Below are positions 8,009 through 15,492 of a stretch of DNA of 64,000 nucleotides, piece after piece. The number at the start of each line of letters is the position of its first letter. The first letter of the stretch is position 1. Source of the DNA: Paraburkholderia diazotrophica (GTDB lineage: Bacteria > Pseudomonadota > Gammaproteobacteria > Burkholderiales > Burkholderiaceae); the NCBI RefSeq assembly GCF_900108945.1, contig NZ_FNYE01000019.1, positions 1-64,000 of the forward strand, given 5' to 3'. The notes below the pieces were generated by a model, which saw only the letters and a list, made by a program, of their open reading frames with translations, searched no databases and was not told the DNA's origin. A program made the position numbers and the translations under genes.

Positions 8009-9774
8009 TGAATACGCATGTACTCGAATACGACATCGTCGTGGTCGGCGGCGGAACGGCGGGCCCGATGGCGGCCATCAAGGCAAAGGAAAGCGATCCG
8101 GGCCTCAAGGTGCTCCTGCTCGAAAAGGCCAACGTCAAGCGCAGCGGTGCGATTTCGATGGGCATGGACGGACTGAACAACGCCGTCATCCCGGGCCACG
8201 CGACACCCGAGCAATACACGCGCGAGATCACAATCGCGAACGACGGCATCGTTGACCAGTCGGCCGTCTATGCGTACGCAAAGCACAGCTTCAAGACGAT
8301 CGAAGAACTCGACCGTTGGGGCGTGAAGTTCGAAAAGGACGGCACGGGCGACTACGCAGTGAAGAAAGTGCATCACATGGGCTCATACGTGCTGCCGATG
8401 CCGGAAGGCCATGACATCAAGAAAGTGCTGTACCGGCAGTTGAAACGCGCGCGCATCGCGATCACGAACCGTATCGTCGCCACACGTCTTTTGACGGATG
8501 CGCACGGTAACGTCAGCGGCGTATTGGGCTTCGATTGCCGCACGGCCGACTTCTATGTCGTTCGCGCCAAGGCCGTGATCCTGTCGTGCGGCGCAGCGGG
8601 AAGACTCGGCCTGCCCGCATCCGGCTACCTGATGGGCACGTACGAGAACCCGACCAACGCGGGCGATGGCTACGCAATGGCCTTTCACGCGGGCGCCGCG
8701 CTCGCGAACCTCGAATGCTTCCAGATCAATCCGCTGATCAAGGACTATAACGGCCCCGCTTGCGCGTACGTGACGGGACCGCTCGGCGGCTTCACGGCGA
8801 ACGGCAAGGGCGAACGCTTCATCGAATGCGATTACTGGAGCGGGCAGATGATGTGGGAGTTCTATCAGGAACTTCAAAGCGGCAACGGCCCTGTGTTTCT
8901 CAAGCTCGATCACCTCGCCGAGGAAACGATCCAGACCATCGAGCAGATCCTTCATACCAACGAACGCCCGAGCCGTGGACGCTTTCATAAGGGACGCGGC
9001 ACCGACTACCGGCATCAGATGGTGGAGATGCATATCTCCGAGATCGGCTTTTGCAGCGGACACAGCGCCTCGGGCGTGTATGTGAACGAGCGCGCGGAAA
9101 CCACGGTTGGCGGGCTTTACGCTGCTGGCGATATGGCCGCCGTGCCGCACAACTACATGCTCGGCGCGTTCACGTATGGCTGGTTCGCCGGGCAGAACGC
9201 GGCGGCGTTTGTCGCGGGCCGCGAGCATGCACCGCTCGATCAGGAACAGATCGATGCGGAACGCGCACGCGTCTATGCGCCTCTTGAATGCGAACACGGG
9301 CTCGCGCCTGCGCAAGTCGAGTACAAGCTGCGCCGCATGGTCAACGATTATCTGCAGCCGCCCAAGGTCACGCGCAAGATGGAAATCGGCCTGCAACGCT
9401 TCGAAGAAATCGCCGAAGACATCGCGTCGATCAAGGCCACGCATCCGCATGAACTAATGCGCGCCGCCGAAGTTCGTGCGATACGCGATTGCGCCGAAAT
9501 GGCCGCGCGAGCGTCGCTGTTTCGCACGGAAAGCCGCTGGGGTCTGTATCACCATCGGGTCGACTACCCGCAGCGCAACGACGCCGACTGGTTCTGCCAT
9601 ACGCATCTGCGCAAGGACGCAGCGGGCCGCATGGTGAGCGAGAAGCGCGCTGTCGAGCCGTACATCGTGCCGCTCGACGATCGGGAACTCGGCTCGTACA
9701 GCAACCTTCGCATTCACGTGGATGAATCCCGCCAACGGACACCTACGGGCACGCTCGCCGACGCCACAGTCTGA
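8005..9774 (+). CDS. FAD-dependent oxidoreductase, adenylylsulfate reductase alpha (AprA)-like
   Basis: A 589-aa flavoprotein of the succinate dehydrogenase/fumarate reductase/AprA superfamily. It has a dinucleotide-binding motif VVVGGGTAGPMAA near residue 12, KRSGAISMGMDGLNN resembling the AprA KRSGA motif, and EIGFCSGHSASGVYV, with a His at the place of an AprA active-site His. The AprA Arg that contacts APS does not seem to be kept (the aligned stretch reads NPLIKDYNGP), so it probably reduces or oxidises something other than APS. The ferredoxin next to it matches AprB in its cysteine pattern, so the two likely form a heterodimer. AAGGAAAGC precedes the ATG, which overlaps the GntR stop. 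The substrate is unknown; the adjacent NitT/TauT importer suggests a small organic sulfur or nitrogen compound (inference). Confidence 0.8.
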   Translation: MMNTHVLEYDIVVVGGGTAGPMAAIKAKESDPGLKVLLLEKANVKRSGAISMGMDGLNNAVIPGHATPEQYTREITIANDGIVDQSAVYAYAKHSFKTIEELDRWGVKFEKDGTGDYAVKKVHHMGSYVLPMPEGHDIKKVLYRQLKRARIAITNRIVATRLLTDAHGNVSGVLGFDCRTADFYVVRAKAVILSCGAAGRLGLPASGYLMGTYENPTNAGDGYAMAFHAGAALANLECFQINPLIKDYNGPACAYVTGPLGGFTANGKGERFIECDYWSGQMMWEFYQELQSGNGPVFLKLDHLAEETIQTIEQILHTNERPSRGRFHKGRGTDYRHQMVEMHISEIGFCSGHSASGVYVNERAETTVGGLYAAGDMAAVPHNYMLGAFTYGWFAGQNAAAFVAGREHAPLDQEQIDAERARVYAPLECEHGLAPAQVEYKLRRMVNDYLQPPKVTRKMEIGLQRFEEIAEDIASIKATHPHELMRAAEVRAIRDCAEMAARASLFRTESRWGLYHHRVDYPQRNDADWFCHTHLRKDAAGRMVSEKRAVEPYIVPLDDRELGSYSNLRIHVDESRQRTPTGTLADATV

Positions 9775-9788
9775 ACGGAGAAAAGCCA

Positions 9789-10034
9789 ATGTCTTATACC
9801 CCGCACAACATCCTTCATCGAAGCTCGGCGCCCGTCACGATCGACGAAAGCAAATGCATCGCCGACAAGGGCTGCACGGTCTGCGTCGACGTGTGCCCGC
9901 TCGATCTGCTCGCAATCGACGTCAGCAAAGGCAAGGCTTATATGCAGTTCGACGAATGCTGGTACTGCATGCCGTGCGAGCAGGATTGCCCGACTGGCGC
10001 AGTGAAAGTCGATATTCCCTATCTGCTGCGCTAG
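9789..10034 (+). CDS. 4Fe-4S ferredoxin, AprB-like subunit
   Basis: An 81-aa protein with eight cysteines in two groups (CIADKGCTVCVDVCP and CWYCMPCEQDCP), enough for two [4Fe-4S] clusters. The extra residues in the first motif and the CWxCxxCxxxCPxGA pattern match the beta subunit of adenylylsulfate reductase rather than a generic bacterial ferredoxin. It follows the flavoprotein by 14 bp and has GGAG 8 nt before the ATG. It probably passes electrons to or from the FAD of that protein. It lacks the C-terminal tail of true AprB that wraps around AprA. Confidence 0.87.
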   Translation: MSYTPHNILHRSSAPVTIDESKCIADKGCTVCVDVCPLDLLAIDVSKGKAYMQFDECWYCMPCEQDCPTGAVKVDIPYLLR

Positions 10035-10090
10035 CGATTCATTGCGCGTCGTTAGCGCCCCTGCACCGATACCAACGAAGAGCCGACATC

Positions 10091-11518
10091 ATGACCATTC
10101 GCTACGCCGTGCCCCGCTTCATTGCCATCGCCGCGCTTGCGCTTGTCACAAGTACCGCCGACGCGGAAACGATCCGTGTCGCCATCGGCACGCAGGACAC
10201 CACCATCAACTGTGCGACAGGCGGCCTGCTGATCCGCGAACTGCATCTGCTCGACAAGTATCTGCCGCACACGGGCAAGTACAAGGACGCGACATACGAC
10301 GTGCAATGGAAAGACTTCACATCCGGTGCGCCGATGACCAACGAGATGGTCGCGGGCAAGCTGGATTTCGGCGCGATGGCTGACTTTCCCGGCTCGCTGA
10401 ATGGTGCGGCGTTCCAGAAGGCGGGCCGCAAGAGCATCTTCATCACCGTGCTGTCAGGCAGCGTGGATGGCAGCGGCAACGGCATCGTCGTGCCCGAAGG
10501 CTCGCCGTTGCATTCGATCGCTGACCTGAAAGGCAAGACGATCTCCGTGCCGTTCGCCTCGACGTCGCACGGCATGCTGCTGCGCGCGATCAAGGCGCAA
10601 GGCTGGAATCCCGACACCGACGTGAACATCATCACGCAGGCGCCGGAGGTTGCAGGCAGCGCGTTGAAGGCGAACAAGATCGACGCGCACGCGGACTTCG
10701 TGCCGTTCGCGGACCTGTTCCCCTATCGCGGCATCGCGCGCAAGATATACGACGGCGCGCAAAGCCACGCGCCGACCTATCACGGCGCGCTCGTCGATGC
10801 AGCCTATGCGCAGAAGTACCCCGAAGTCGTCGTCGCTTATCTGCGCGCGGCCATCGAAGCAAACAGCCTCATCGCGCAAGACCCCGAGAAATACAGCCTG
10901 CTGATCCAGAAGACGACGGGCATCGAAGCGCCCGTCGACTATCTGTATCACGGCCCGCTCGGCATCCAGACACGCGATCTCACGTGGAAGCCCGAATATC
11001 GCAAGGCCACGGCGACCGCGATCGAAACGCTCAAGCTGCTGAAGAAAACGGATGTCGATCTGGACGTGAATACGTTTATCGACGACCGCTATATCCGCGA
11101 AGCATTCAAGGAATCCGGCCTCGATTACGAAGCCGCGTTGAAGAACTACGCGAAGCAGCCGCTCATCGCCAACGATGCCCTCACGGGCAAGCCGATTCGC
11201 GACTTCAACGACGTGACGCAGGTGTGGCTCGACAACGAGGCGAAGGTCCGCAATTACGCGTCGCCGGCTGAAGCATTCGCGGCGCTCGGCAAGATCGAGC
11301 AGTCGGGCGGGAAACCGCGTGCCGTATTCGTTCACGACCATGCGAGCGGCCTGAAGCTGTTCGCGAACCAGGCGTGGTACGTGAACGATTCGCACGGCGC
11401 GATCACGGCCTTCCTGCTGAAGACGGGCGCCGACCGTTACGCGCAACAGGTGTCGGGATCGGTCGTCGATTACGCGGCCGCGAAAACGGGCGCCGCGCAA
11501 GCCGTCGCGTCGCGCTAA
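10091..11518 (+). CDS. ABC transporter substrate-binding protein (NitT/TauT type) with extra C-terminal domain
   Basis: The ATG at 10091 gives a 475-aa periplasmic protein with a signal peptide (positively charged start, hydrophobic core, likely cleavage after TADA). Residues 30 to about 330 resemble NMT1/THI5/SsuA-like binding proteins (DFGAMADFPGSL, DLKGKTISVPFASTSHGMLLRA). The family is usually near 320-340 aa. The extra ~130 residues end with AVFVHDHASGLKLF and ANQAWYVND, followed by ITAF and GSVVDY, an order that recalls the NosL fold. It is followed after 36 bp by the permease, so it should feed that importer. Ligand unknown. Confidence 0.85.
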   Translation: MTIRYAVPRFIAIAALALVTSTADAETIRVAIGTQDTTINCATGGLLIRELHLLDKYLPHTGKYKDATYDVQWKDFTSGAPMTNEMVAGKLDFGAMADFPGSLNGAAFQKAGRKSIFITVLSGSVDGSGNGIVVPEGSPLHSIADLKGKTISVPFASTSHGMLLRAIKAQGWNPDTDVNIITQAPEVAGSALKANKIDAHADFVPFADLFPYRGIARKIYDGAQSHAPTYHGALVDAAYAQKYPEVVVAYLRAAIEANSLIAQDPEKYSLLIQKTTGIEAPVDYLYHGPLGIQTRDLTWKPEYRKATATAIETLKLLKKTDVDLDVNTFIDDRYIREAFKESGLDYEAALKNYAKQPLIANDALTGKPIRDFNDVTQVWLDNEAKVRNYASPAEAFAALGKIEQSGGKPRAVFVHDHASGLKLFANQAWYVNDSHGAITAFLLKTGADRYAQQVSGSVVDYAAAKTGAAQAVASR

Positions 11519-11554
11519 GCGCATTTCATCGTCACGCATATAGGGAACACGCCT

Positions 11555-12400
11555 ATGGCCGCCACCTTCGAACTCCGCGACAGCCACGCATCGACGCGCC
11601 GGCGTGCCCCTCTCTTTGCATCAACGACCACGCGCCGTGCGTGGCGCGCGGCATCGCTCGCGGTATGTGTCGCGCTGTGGCAGCTCGCCGTGCACTTCCG
11701 GCTGTCGGTGGGCTTCATCACGTTCGCAAACGTGCCTGCGCCTTCCGATGCACTGCCCGCGCTGTGGTCGCTGCTGCATTCGCCGAAACTGCCGATGCAT
11801 CTGGCCGCGAGCATATGGCGCGTGCTCGCGGGTTTTTGCGCGGCGGCTGTCGTGGGTACCGGTCTGGGACTTGCGATCGGCCGCTATCGCGCGGTCGAAG
11901 ATACGGCGCTGCCCGCGCTCGAAGTGCTGCGCCCTATTCCCGCCGTCGCGTGGATACCGCTCGCGATCCTGATGTTTCCTTCGTCGGAATTGAGCATGAT
12001 GTTCATCACGTTCATCGGCGCGCTGTTTCCGATTCTGCTCAACACCGTGCACGGCGTGGAAGGCGTCGATCCAAGGCTTGTCGCGACCGCCCGCAGTCTC
12101 GGCACGAAACCGCTCGCGCTGTACAAGGAAGTCGTGCTGCCGGGCGCCGCGCCCGCCATCTTCACGGGCCTCGCGATCGGCATGGGGACCGCGTGGTTCT
12201 GTCTGGTGACGGCCGAGATGATCGCGGGCCAGTATGGCATCGGCTATTTCACGTGGCAGTCGTACACGTTGCAGAACTACCCGGATATCGTCGTCGGCAT
12301 GGCGCTGATCGGTGCGCTCGGCATGGGCAGCAGCGTGCTCGTCAAGCGTCTGGGCGTCGCGCTCACGCCCTGGTACAGATTGCAGGAGCCACGCCGATGA
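11555..12400 (+). CDS. ABC transporter permease (NitT/TauT/SsuC type)
   Basis: A 281-aa inner-membrane permease with about six hydrophobic segments and the cytoplasmic EAA loop (ARSLGTKPLALYKEVVLPGAAPAIFTGL) that contacts the ATPase. LRPIPAVAWIPLAIL is typical of the nitrate/sulfonate/taurine importer family. Its stop overlaps the ATPase start (ATGA), which implies translational coupling. The first ~45 residues are unusually rich in Arg and Ser; an internal start is possible but none is better supported. Confidence 0.92.
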   Translation: MAATFELRDSHASTRRRAPLFASTTTRRAWRAASLAVCVALWQLAVHFRLSVGFITFANVPAPSDALPALWSLLHSPKLPMHLAASIWRVLAGFCAAAVVGTGLGLAIGRYRAVEDTALPALEVLRPIPAVAWIPLAILMFPSSELSMMFITFIGALFPILLNTVHGVEGVDPRLVATARSLGTKPLALYKEVVLPGAAPAIFTGLAIGMGTAWFCLVTAEMIAGQYGIGYFTWQSYTLQNYPDIVVGMALIGALGMGSSVLVKRLGVALTPWYRLQEPRR

Positions 12401-13188
12401 GCAGCGTCGCCATCGAAACCGCGTACGCGCCAGCACGCATCAACGTGCGCGCGCTTTCCGTCGAGGTCGGGCCGCCGCATGCGCGCATCGCGACGCTCGA
12501 CGGTCTCGACGTCGATATCGAGCCCGGCCAGTTCGTCTGCGTGCTGGGCCCTTCGGGCTGTGGCAAGTCCACCTTGCTCGGCGCGATCGCCGGACACATC
12601 GCGACGACGCAAGGCACGATCGCCGTCGATGACGAAACCGTCGACTGTCCGCATCCCGAGCGCGGCCTCGTCTTTCAGCAACACACGCTGTTTCCATGGA
12701 AGCGCGTGATCGACAACGTCGCCTTCGGCCTCAAGATGAAGGGCATCGGCGCGCACGAGCGGCGCAGGCAAGCAGCGGAGCTGCTCGAACTCGTCGGACT
12801 CGGCGGGTTCGACGCGCATTACCCCGCGCAACTGTCGGGCGGCATGCAGCAGCGCGTCGAAATCGCGCGTGTGCTGATCAACCGGCCGCGCGTGCTGCTG
12901 ATGGACGAACCGTTCGGCGCGCTCGATGCACAAACGCGTCGCATGATGCAGACGCTGCTGCTCGATATCTGGGCGAAGGTGCGCACGACAGTGGTGTTCG
13001 TCACGCACGATATCGAAGAAGCGCTGTTTCTCGCGGATCGCATCCTGATGCTGTCGAAGCGGCCTGCACGCGTGGTCGCGGATATTGCCGTGCCGCTGCC
13101 GCGCCCGCGTTCCGACGACACGACGCTCGATCCCACCTTCATCGACATCAAGCGTCAATGTCTTTCGCTGCTGCGCGACGCAGCGTGA
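12397..13188 (+). CDS. ABC transporter ATP-binding protein (NitT/TauT/SsuB type)
   Basis: A 263-aa ATPase with Walker A GPSGCGKST, Q-loop VFQQHTLFPWK, signature LSGGMQQRVEIAR, Walker B VLLMDEPFGALD and H-loop VFVTHDIEEA, all intact. It energises the permease encoded directly upstream, with which it overlaps by 4 bp. The start at 12397 (MSSVAIETAY) is fixed by that overlap. A GTG at 13185 overlapping the stop could start the next gene. Confidence 0.95.
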   Translation: MSSVAIETAYAPARINVRALSVEVGPPHARIATLDGLDVDIEPGQFVCVLGPSGCGKSTLLGAIAGHIATTQGTIAVDDETVDCPHPERGLVFQQHTLFPWKRVIDNVAFGLKMKGIGAHERRRQAAELLELVGLGGFDAHYPAQLSGGMQQRVEIARVLINRPRVLLMDEPFGALDAQTRRMMQTLLLDIWAKVRTTVVFVTHDIEEALFLADRILMLSKRPARVVADIAVPLPRPRSDDTTLDPTFIDIKRQCLSLLRDAA

Positions 13189-13217
13189 CGCCGCGCGACT
13201 CCACTCCTCGACCGTTC

Positions 13218-14213
13218 ATGACCGCCCCGAACTTCCTGACCTACGATCCGCAAACGCTCGCACCGGAAGCCGCTGCATTGTTGCCGCGTCTGTCGGATGC
13301 GGATGCCGTTGTCCGACGCATCGCGCTGATCGAACTCGCCGATCTCGAAGACCCCGACGCGCTGCAACTCATCATCGCGGCGCTGAAACACGACGACTCC
13401 GCCGACGTGCGCGGCGAAGCGGCGCGCGTGTTAGGCGCATGGGAGGAACCGGCAATCGTCGAAGCGCTCTGTCATGCGTTGATCGACGCGGATAGCGAAG
13501 TGCGCGAAGCCGCTGCGTCGAGTTTGTCGGCATTGAAGGATGCGGCATCGGGCGCGGTGCTTTGCGCGTGGGTCGATCGTCCCGAACCGTTCGTGAAGGC
13601 CGCCGTGCTGCGCGCGTTGCGCGAACTGCGCGTCGCCGATGCATTCGCGCCCGCCTTGCGTGCGCTCGCGCACGACGATGCCCGCGTGCGTATCGAAGCC
13701 GTCGGCGTGCTCGGGTGGCTCAAGGATGCGCGCGCGCTCGCGCCGCTTGCCGATATCGCCGCGCGCGATAGCAGCGCCGAGATTCGCCGCGCTGCTATCG
13801 GCGCGTTGGGTTTCGCGCACGTAGACGATTCGACAACGCCCGTTGCGTTGCTGCAAGCGCTGCATGATCCTGTCTGGCAAGTGCGTGAAGAGGCCGCGAC
13901 CACGCTCGGCAAGCTGCGCGCCGCATCCGCACGCGATGCGTTGATCGCCACGCTCGACGACGCTTACTGGCAGGTGCGTTTGCGTGCAGCGCGTGCGTTG
14001 GGGCAATTGGGCGACCGTGTCGCGGCACGGCCGCTCGTCTCGCTGCTGTCACACGCGATCAGCAATCTGCGCAAGGAAGCGGCGCTTGCACTCGGCGAAC
14101 TGCGCGACCCCTCGACGGCAGACGCACTGCGCGAAGCATCCGGCGATGCCGATCCCGACGTGCGCAAGGCCGCCAGGATTGCGCTGCAACAGATCGAGCA
14201 AGCCACGCGATGA
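13218..14213 (+). CDS. HEAT-repeat (PBS-lyase-like) protein
   Basis: A 331-aa protein made almost entirely of about ten helical HEAT/PBS-lyase-like repeats of about 31 residues, each with the pattern VRxxAxxALGxLxD (for example VREEAATTLGKLRA, VRLRAARALGQLGD, LRKEAALALGELRD). Such proteins are scaffolds or metal/cofactor-centre maturation factors; no catalytic motif is visible. It is the sixth gene of the operon and overlaps the DUF971 gene by 4 bp. An in-frame GTG at 13185 that overlaps the ATPase stop would add 11 residues and is an equally possible start. A role in assembling or stabilising the flavoprotein/ferredoxin pair is inference. Confidence 0.85.
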   Translation: MTAPNFLTYDPQTLAPEAAALLPRLSDADAVVRRIALIELADLEDPDALQLIIAALKHDDSADVRGEAARVLGAWEEPAIVEALCHALIDADSEVREAAASSLSALKDAASGAVLCAWVDRPEPFVKAAVLRALRELRVADAFAPALRALAHDDARVRIEAVGVLGWLKDARALAPLADIAARDSSAEIRRAAIGALGFAHVDDSTTPVALLQALHDPVWQVREEAATTLGKLRAASARDALIATLDDAYWQVRLRAARALGQLGDRVAARPLVSLLSHAISNLRKEAALALGELRDPSTADALREASGDADPDVRKAARIALQQIEQATR

Positions 14214-14554
14214 AAAGTCCACGGCAGATCGAATTCAATGCGCGGGCATTGACACTGCATTGGGACGACGGTCCGGCACAACGGATCGCATCGCGCGTGC
14301 TGCGAATGCGGTGCCCTTGCGCCGAATGCAGGTGGCTTCGCCTCGATGGGAATGCACCCGTCGTGCCGCCCGATATCGCCATTCTGGAAATTCGCCCGGC
14401 CGGTTACGGCATGCAACTGGTATTCAGCGACAAACACGAGCGCGGCATTTTTCCATGGGCCTATGTCGAGCAGTTGTCCGCGCAGTTGCCCGCGCCATTG
14501 CCCCACTCCGCAGCGCCGCACGGCCCTTTCCGTACGGTGTCAAAGTCGGTGTAA
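14210..14554 (+). CDS. DUF971 / GBBH-like N-terminal domain protein
   Basis: A 114-aa protein with the DUF971 layout: a short beta-rich start (ALTLHWDDG), a cysteine cluster MRCPCAECRW that could bind Zn or take part in Fe-S handling, then ILEIRPAGYGMQLVFSDKHERGIFPWAYVEQL. The family corresponds to the N-terminal domain of gamma-butyrobetaine hydroxylase and is often found free beside Fe-S proteins. Its ATG overlaps the HEAT gene stop, and it is the last gene of the operon. Function unknown. Confidence 0.88.
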   Translation: MKSPRQIEFNARALTLHWDDGPAQRIASRVLRMRCPCAECRWLRLDGNAPVVPPDIAILEIRPAGYGMQLVFSDKHERGIFPWAYVEQLSAQLPAPLPHSAAPHGPFRTVSKSV

Positions 14555-14894
14555 TGCGATGTATGCGAAAGACAGGTTGGCGGCGAGTCCTCAAGCGTGT
14601 TCTCGAATGAACCGCATGCCGTTACCGGCGACGTCATTCGCGCTCCGGACCGGAGAAGCAATCGCTCGTACGTGTTGCAGACGAGCGCTGACTTTGCCAT
14701 CGCGCAGTCAGTTAAACAGTACGTGTTCGACAAGCCTCGGTGCATGCAGTCCCGGGCGCGTAAAAAGGTATATCGGCCTCGTTGCCGTGTAAAAAGTGCC
14801 CATCTCCCGTCGAACATTGATTCGCTCCACCATTAGCGATACCTTTACATTTATCCTGGTCGTCGAATTCTGTTCAACGAGGGAGAACCGTTTC
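14555..14894. other. Intergenic, no gene seen
   Basis: These 340 bp between the DUF971 gene and the RNase-like lipoprotein gene are lower in GC towards the right end, which suggests the downstream promoter. I found no convincing coding frame, tRNA or strong hairpin with a T-run. Confidence 0.5.
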
Positions 14895-15365
14895 GTGAAT
14901 AGAGCGTGGGCTTTCTCCTGCATCGTCGCCTTGAGCGCGATCCTCGGTGGATGCAACAAAGAGGGATCGCAAAACGCCACTGAGGCATCGGGCGCTTCCG
15001 CGAGCCAGGCGCCGGGTCAGCCAGCGCAGGGCGCCAGCGATACACACGCCGCATCAGGCGCGCAAGAGACGGGCGCACTGGGCACCGTCACCAAAGCACA
15101 GTTACCGGGCGAAGCCGCCGAAACACTGCGGCTGATTAAAGCGGGCGGCCCTTTCCCTTTCGGCGAGGACGGCGTCTTGTTCCGTAACAGTGCGCTCTTG
15201 CTGCCGAAGCATCCGCGCGGCTACTACCACACATACACGGTTCGCACGCCCGGCTCGACGGATCGCGGGCAGCGCCGGATCGTATGTGGTGGACCGCGCA
15301 AGCAGACAGGCGACTGCTACTACACCGACGATTACTACGCCAGTTTCAAGCGCATTGCAGAATAA
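14895..15365 (+). CDS. Lipoprotein with RNase N1/T1 (barnase/RNase Sa) fold, catalytic residues replaced
   Basis: A GTG start with GAGGGAG in front gives 156 aa: a lipoprotein signal (lipobox LGGC), an Ala/Ser/Gln-rich linker, then from about residue 68 a microbial ribonuclease domain (LPGEAAETLRLI, GPFPFGEDGVLFRN, GYYHTYTVRTPG, RRIVCGG, YYTDDYYASF). In RNase Sa the general base is Glu in YYHEYTV and the general acid is His in DHYATF. Here these positions are Thr (YYHTYTV) and Tyr (DDYYASF), while the phosphate-binding Arg pair is kept. The protein is therefore predicted to be inactive as a nuclease while keeping the fold. The codons were checked at 15221-15240 and 15331-15345. Confidence 0.82.
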   Translation: MNRAWAFSCIVALSAILGGCNKEGSQNATEASGASASQAPGQPAQGASDTHAASGAQETGALGTVTKAQLPGEAAETLRLIKAGGPFPFGEDGVLFRNSALLLPKHPRGYYHTYTVRTPGSTDRGQRRIVCGGPRKQTGDCYYTDDYYASFKRIAE

Positions 15366-15492
15366 AGACGGGATTGACTGCACCATGTATCGGCCCGGCG
15401 GAAAGCTGGCCCGGACCCAGCCGTTGTCGGCGCTATCGGCTTTGGAGAGCCTCCGATAGGCTAGGGATGCGGCCGCAACGCCGCCCCCAACG

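Noticed and set aside
8383..9450. 355-aa minus-strand frame opposite the AprA-like gene
   Set aside because: Antisense to a clear flavoprotein gene, no motif or ribosome-binding site.
8005..10034. True dissimilatory adenylylsulfate reductase AprAB
   Set aside because: The APS-contacting Arg does not appear conserved, AprB lacks its C-terminal tail, and no sat, dsr or qmo genes are nearby; only the family likeness is claimed.
10454..11587. 377-aa minus-strand frame opposite the binding-protein gene
   Set aside because: Composition is Arg/Val-rich antisense shadow; the plus-strand protein is well supported.
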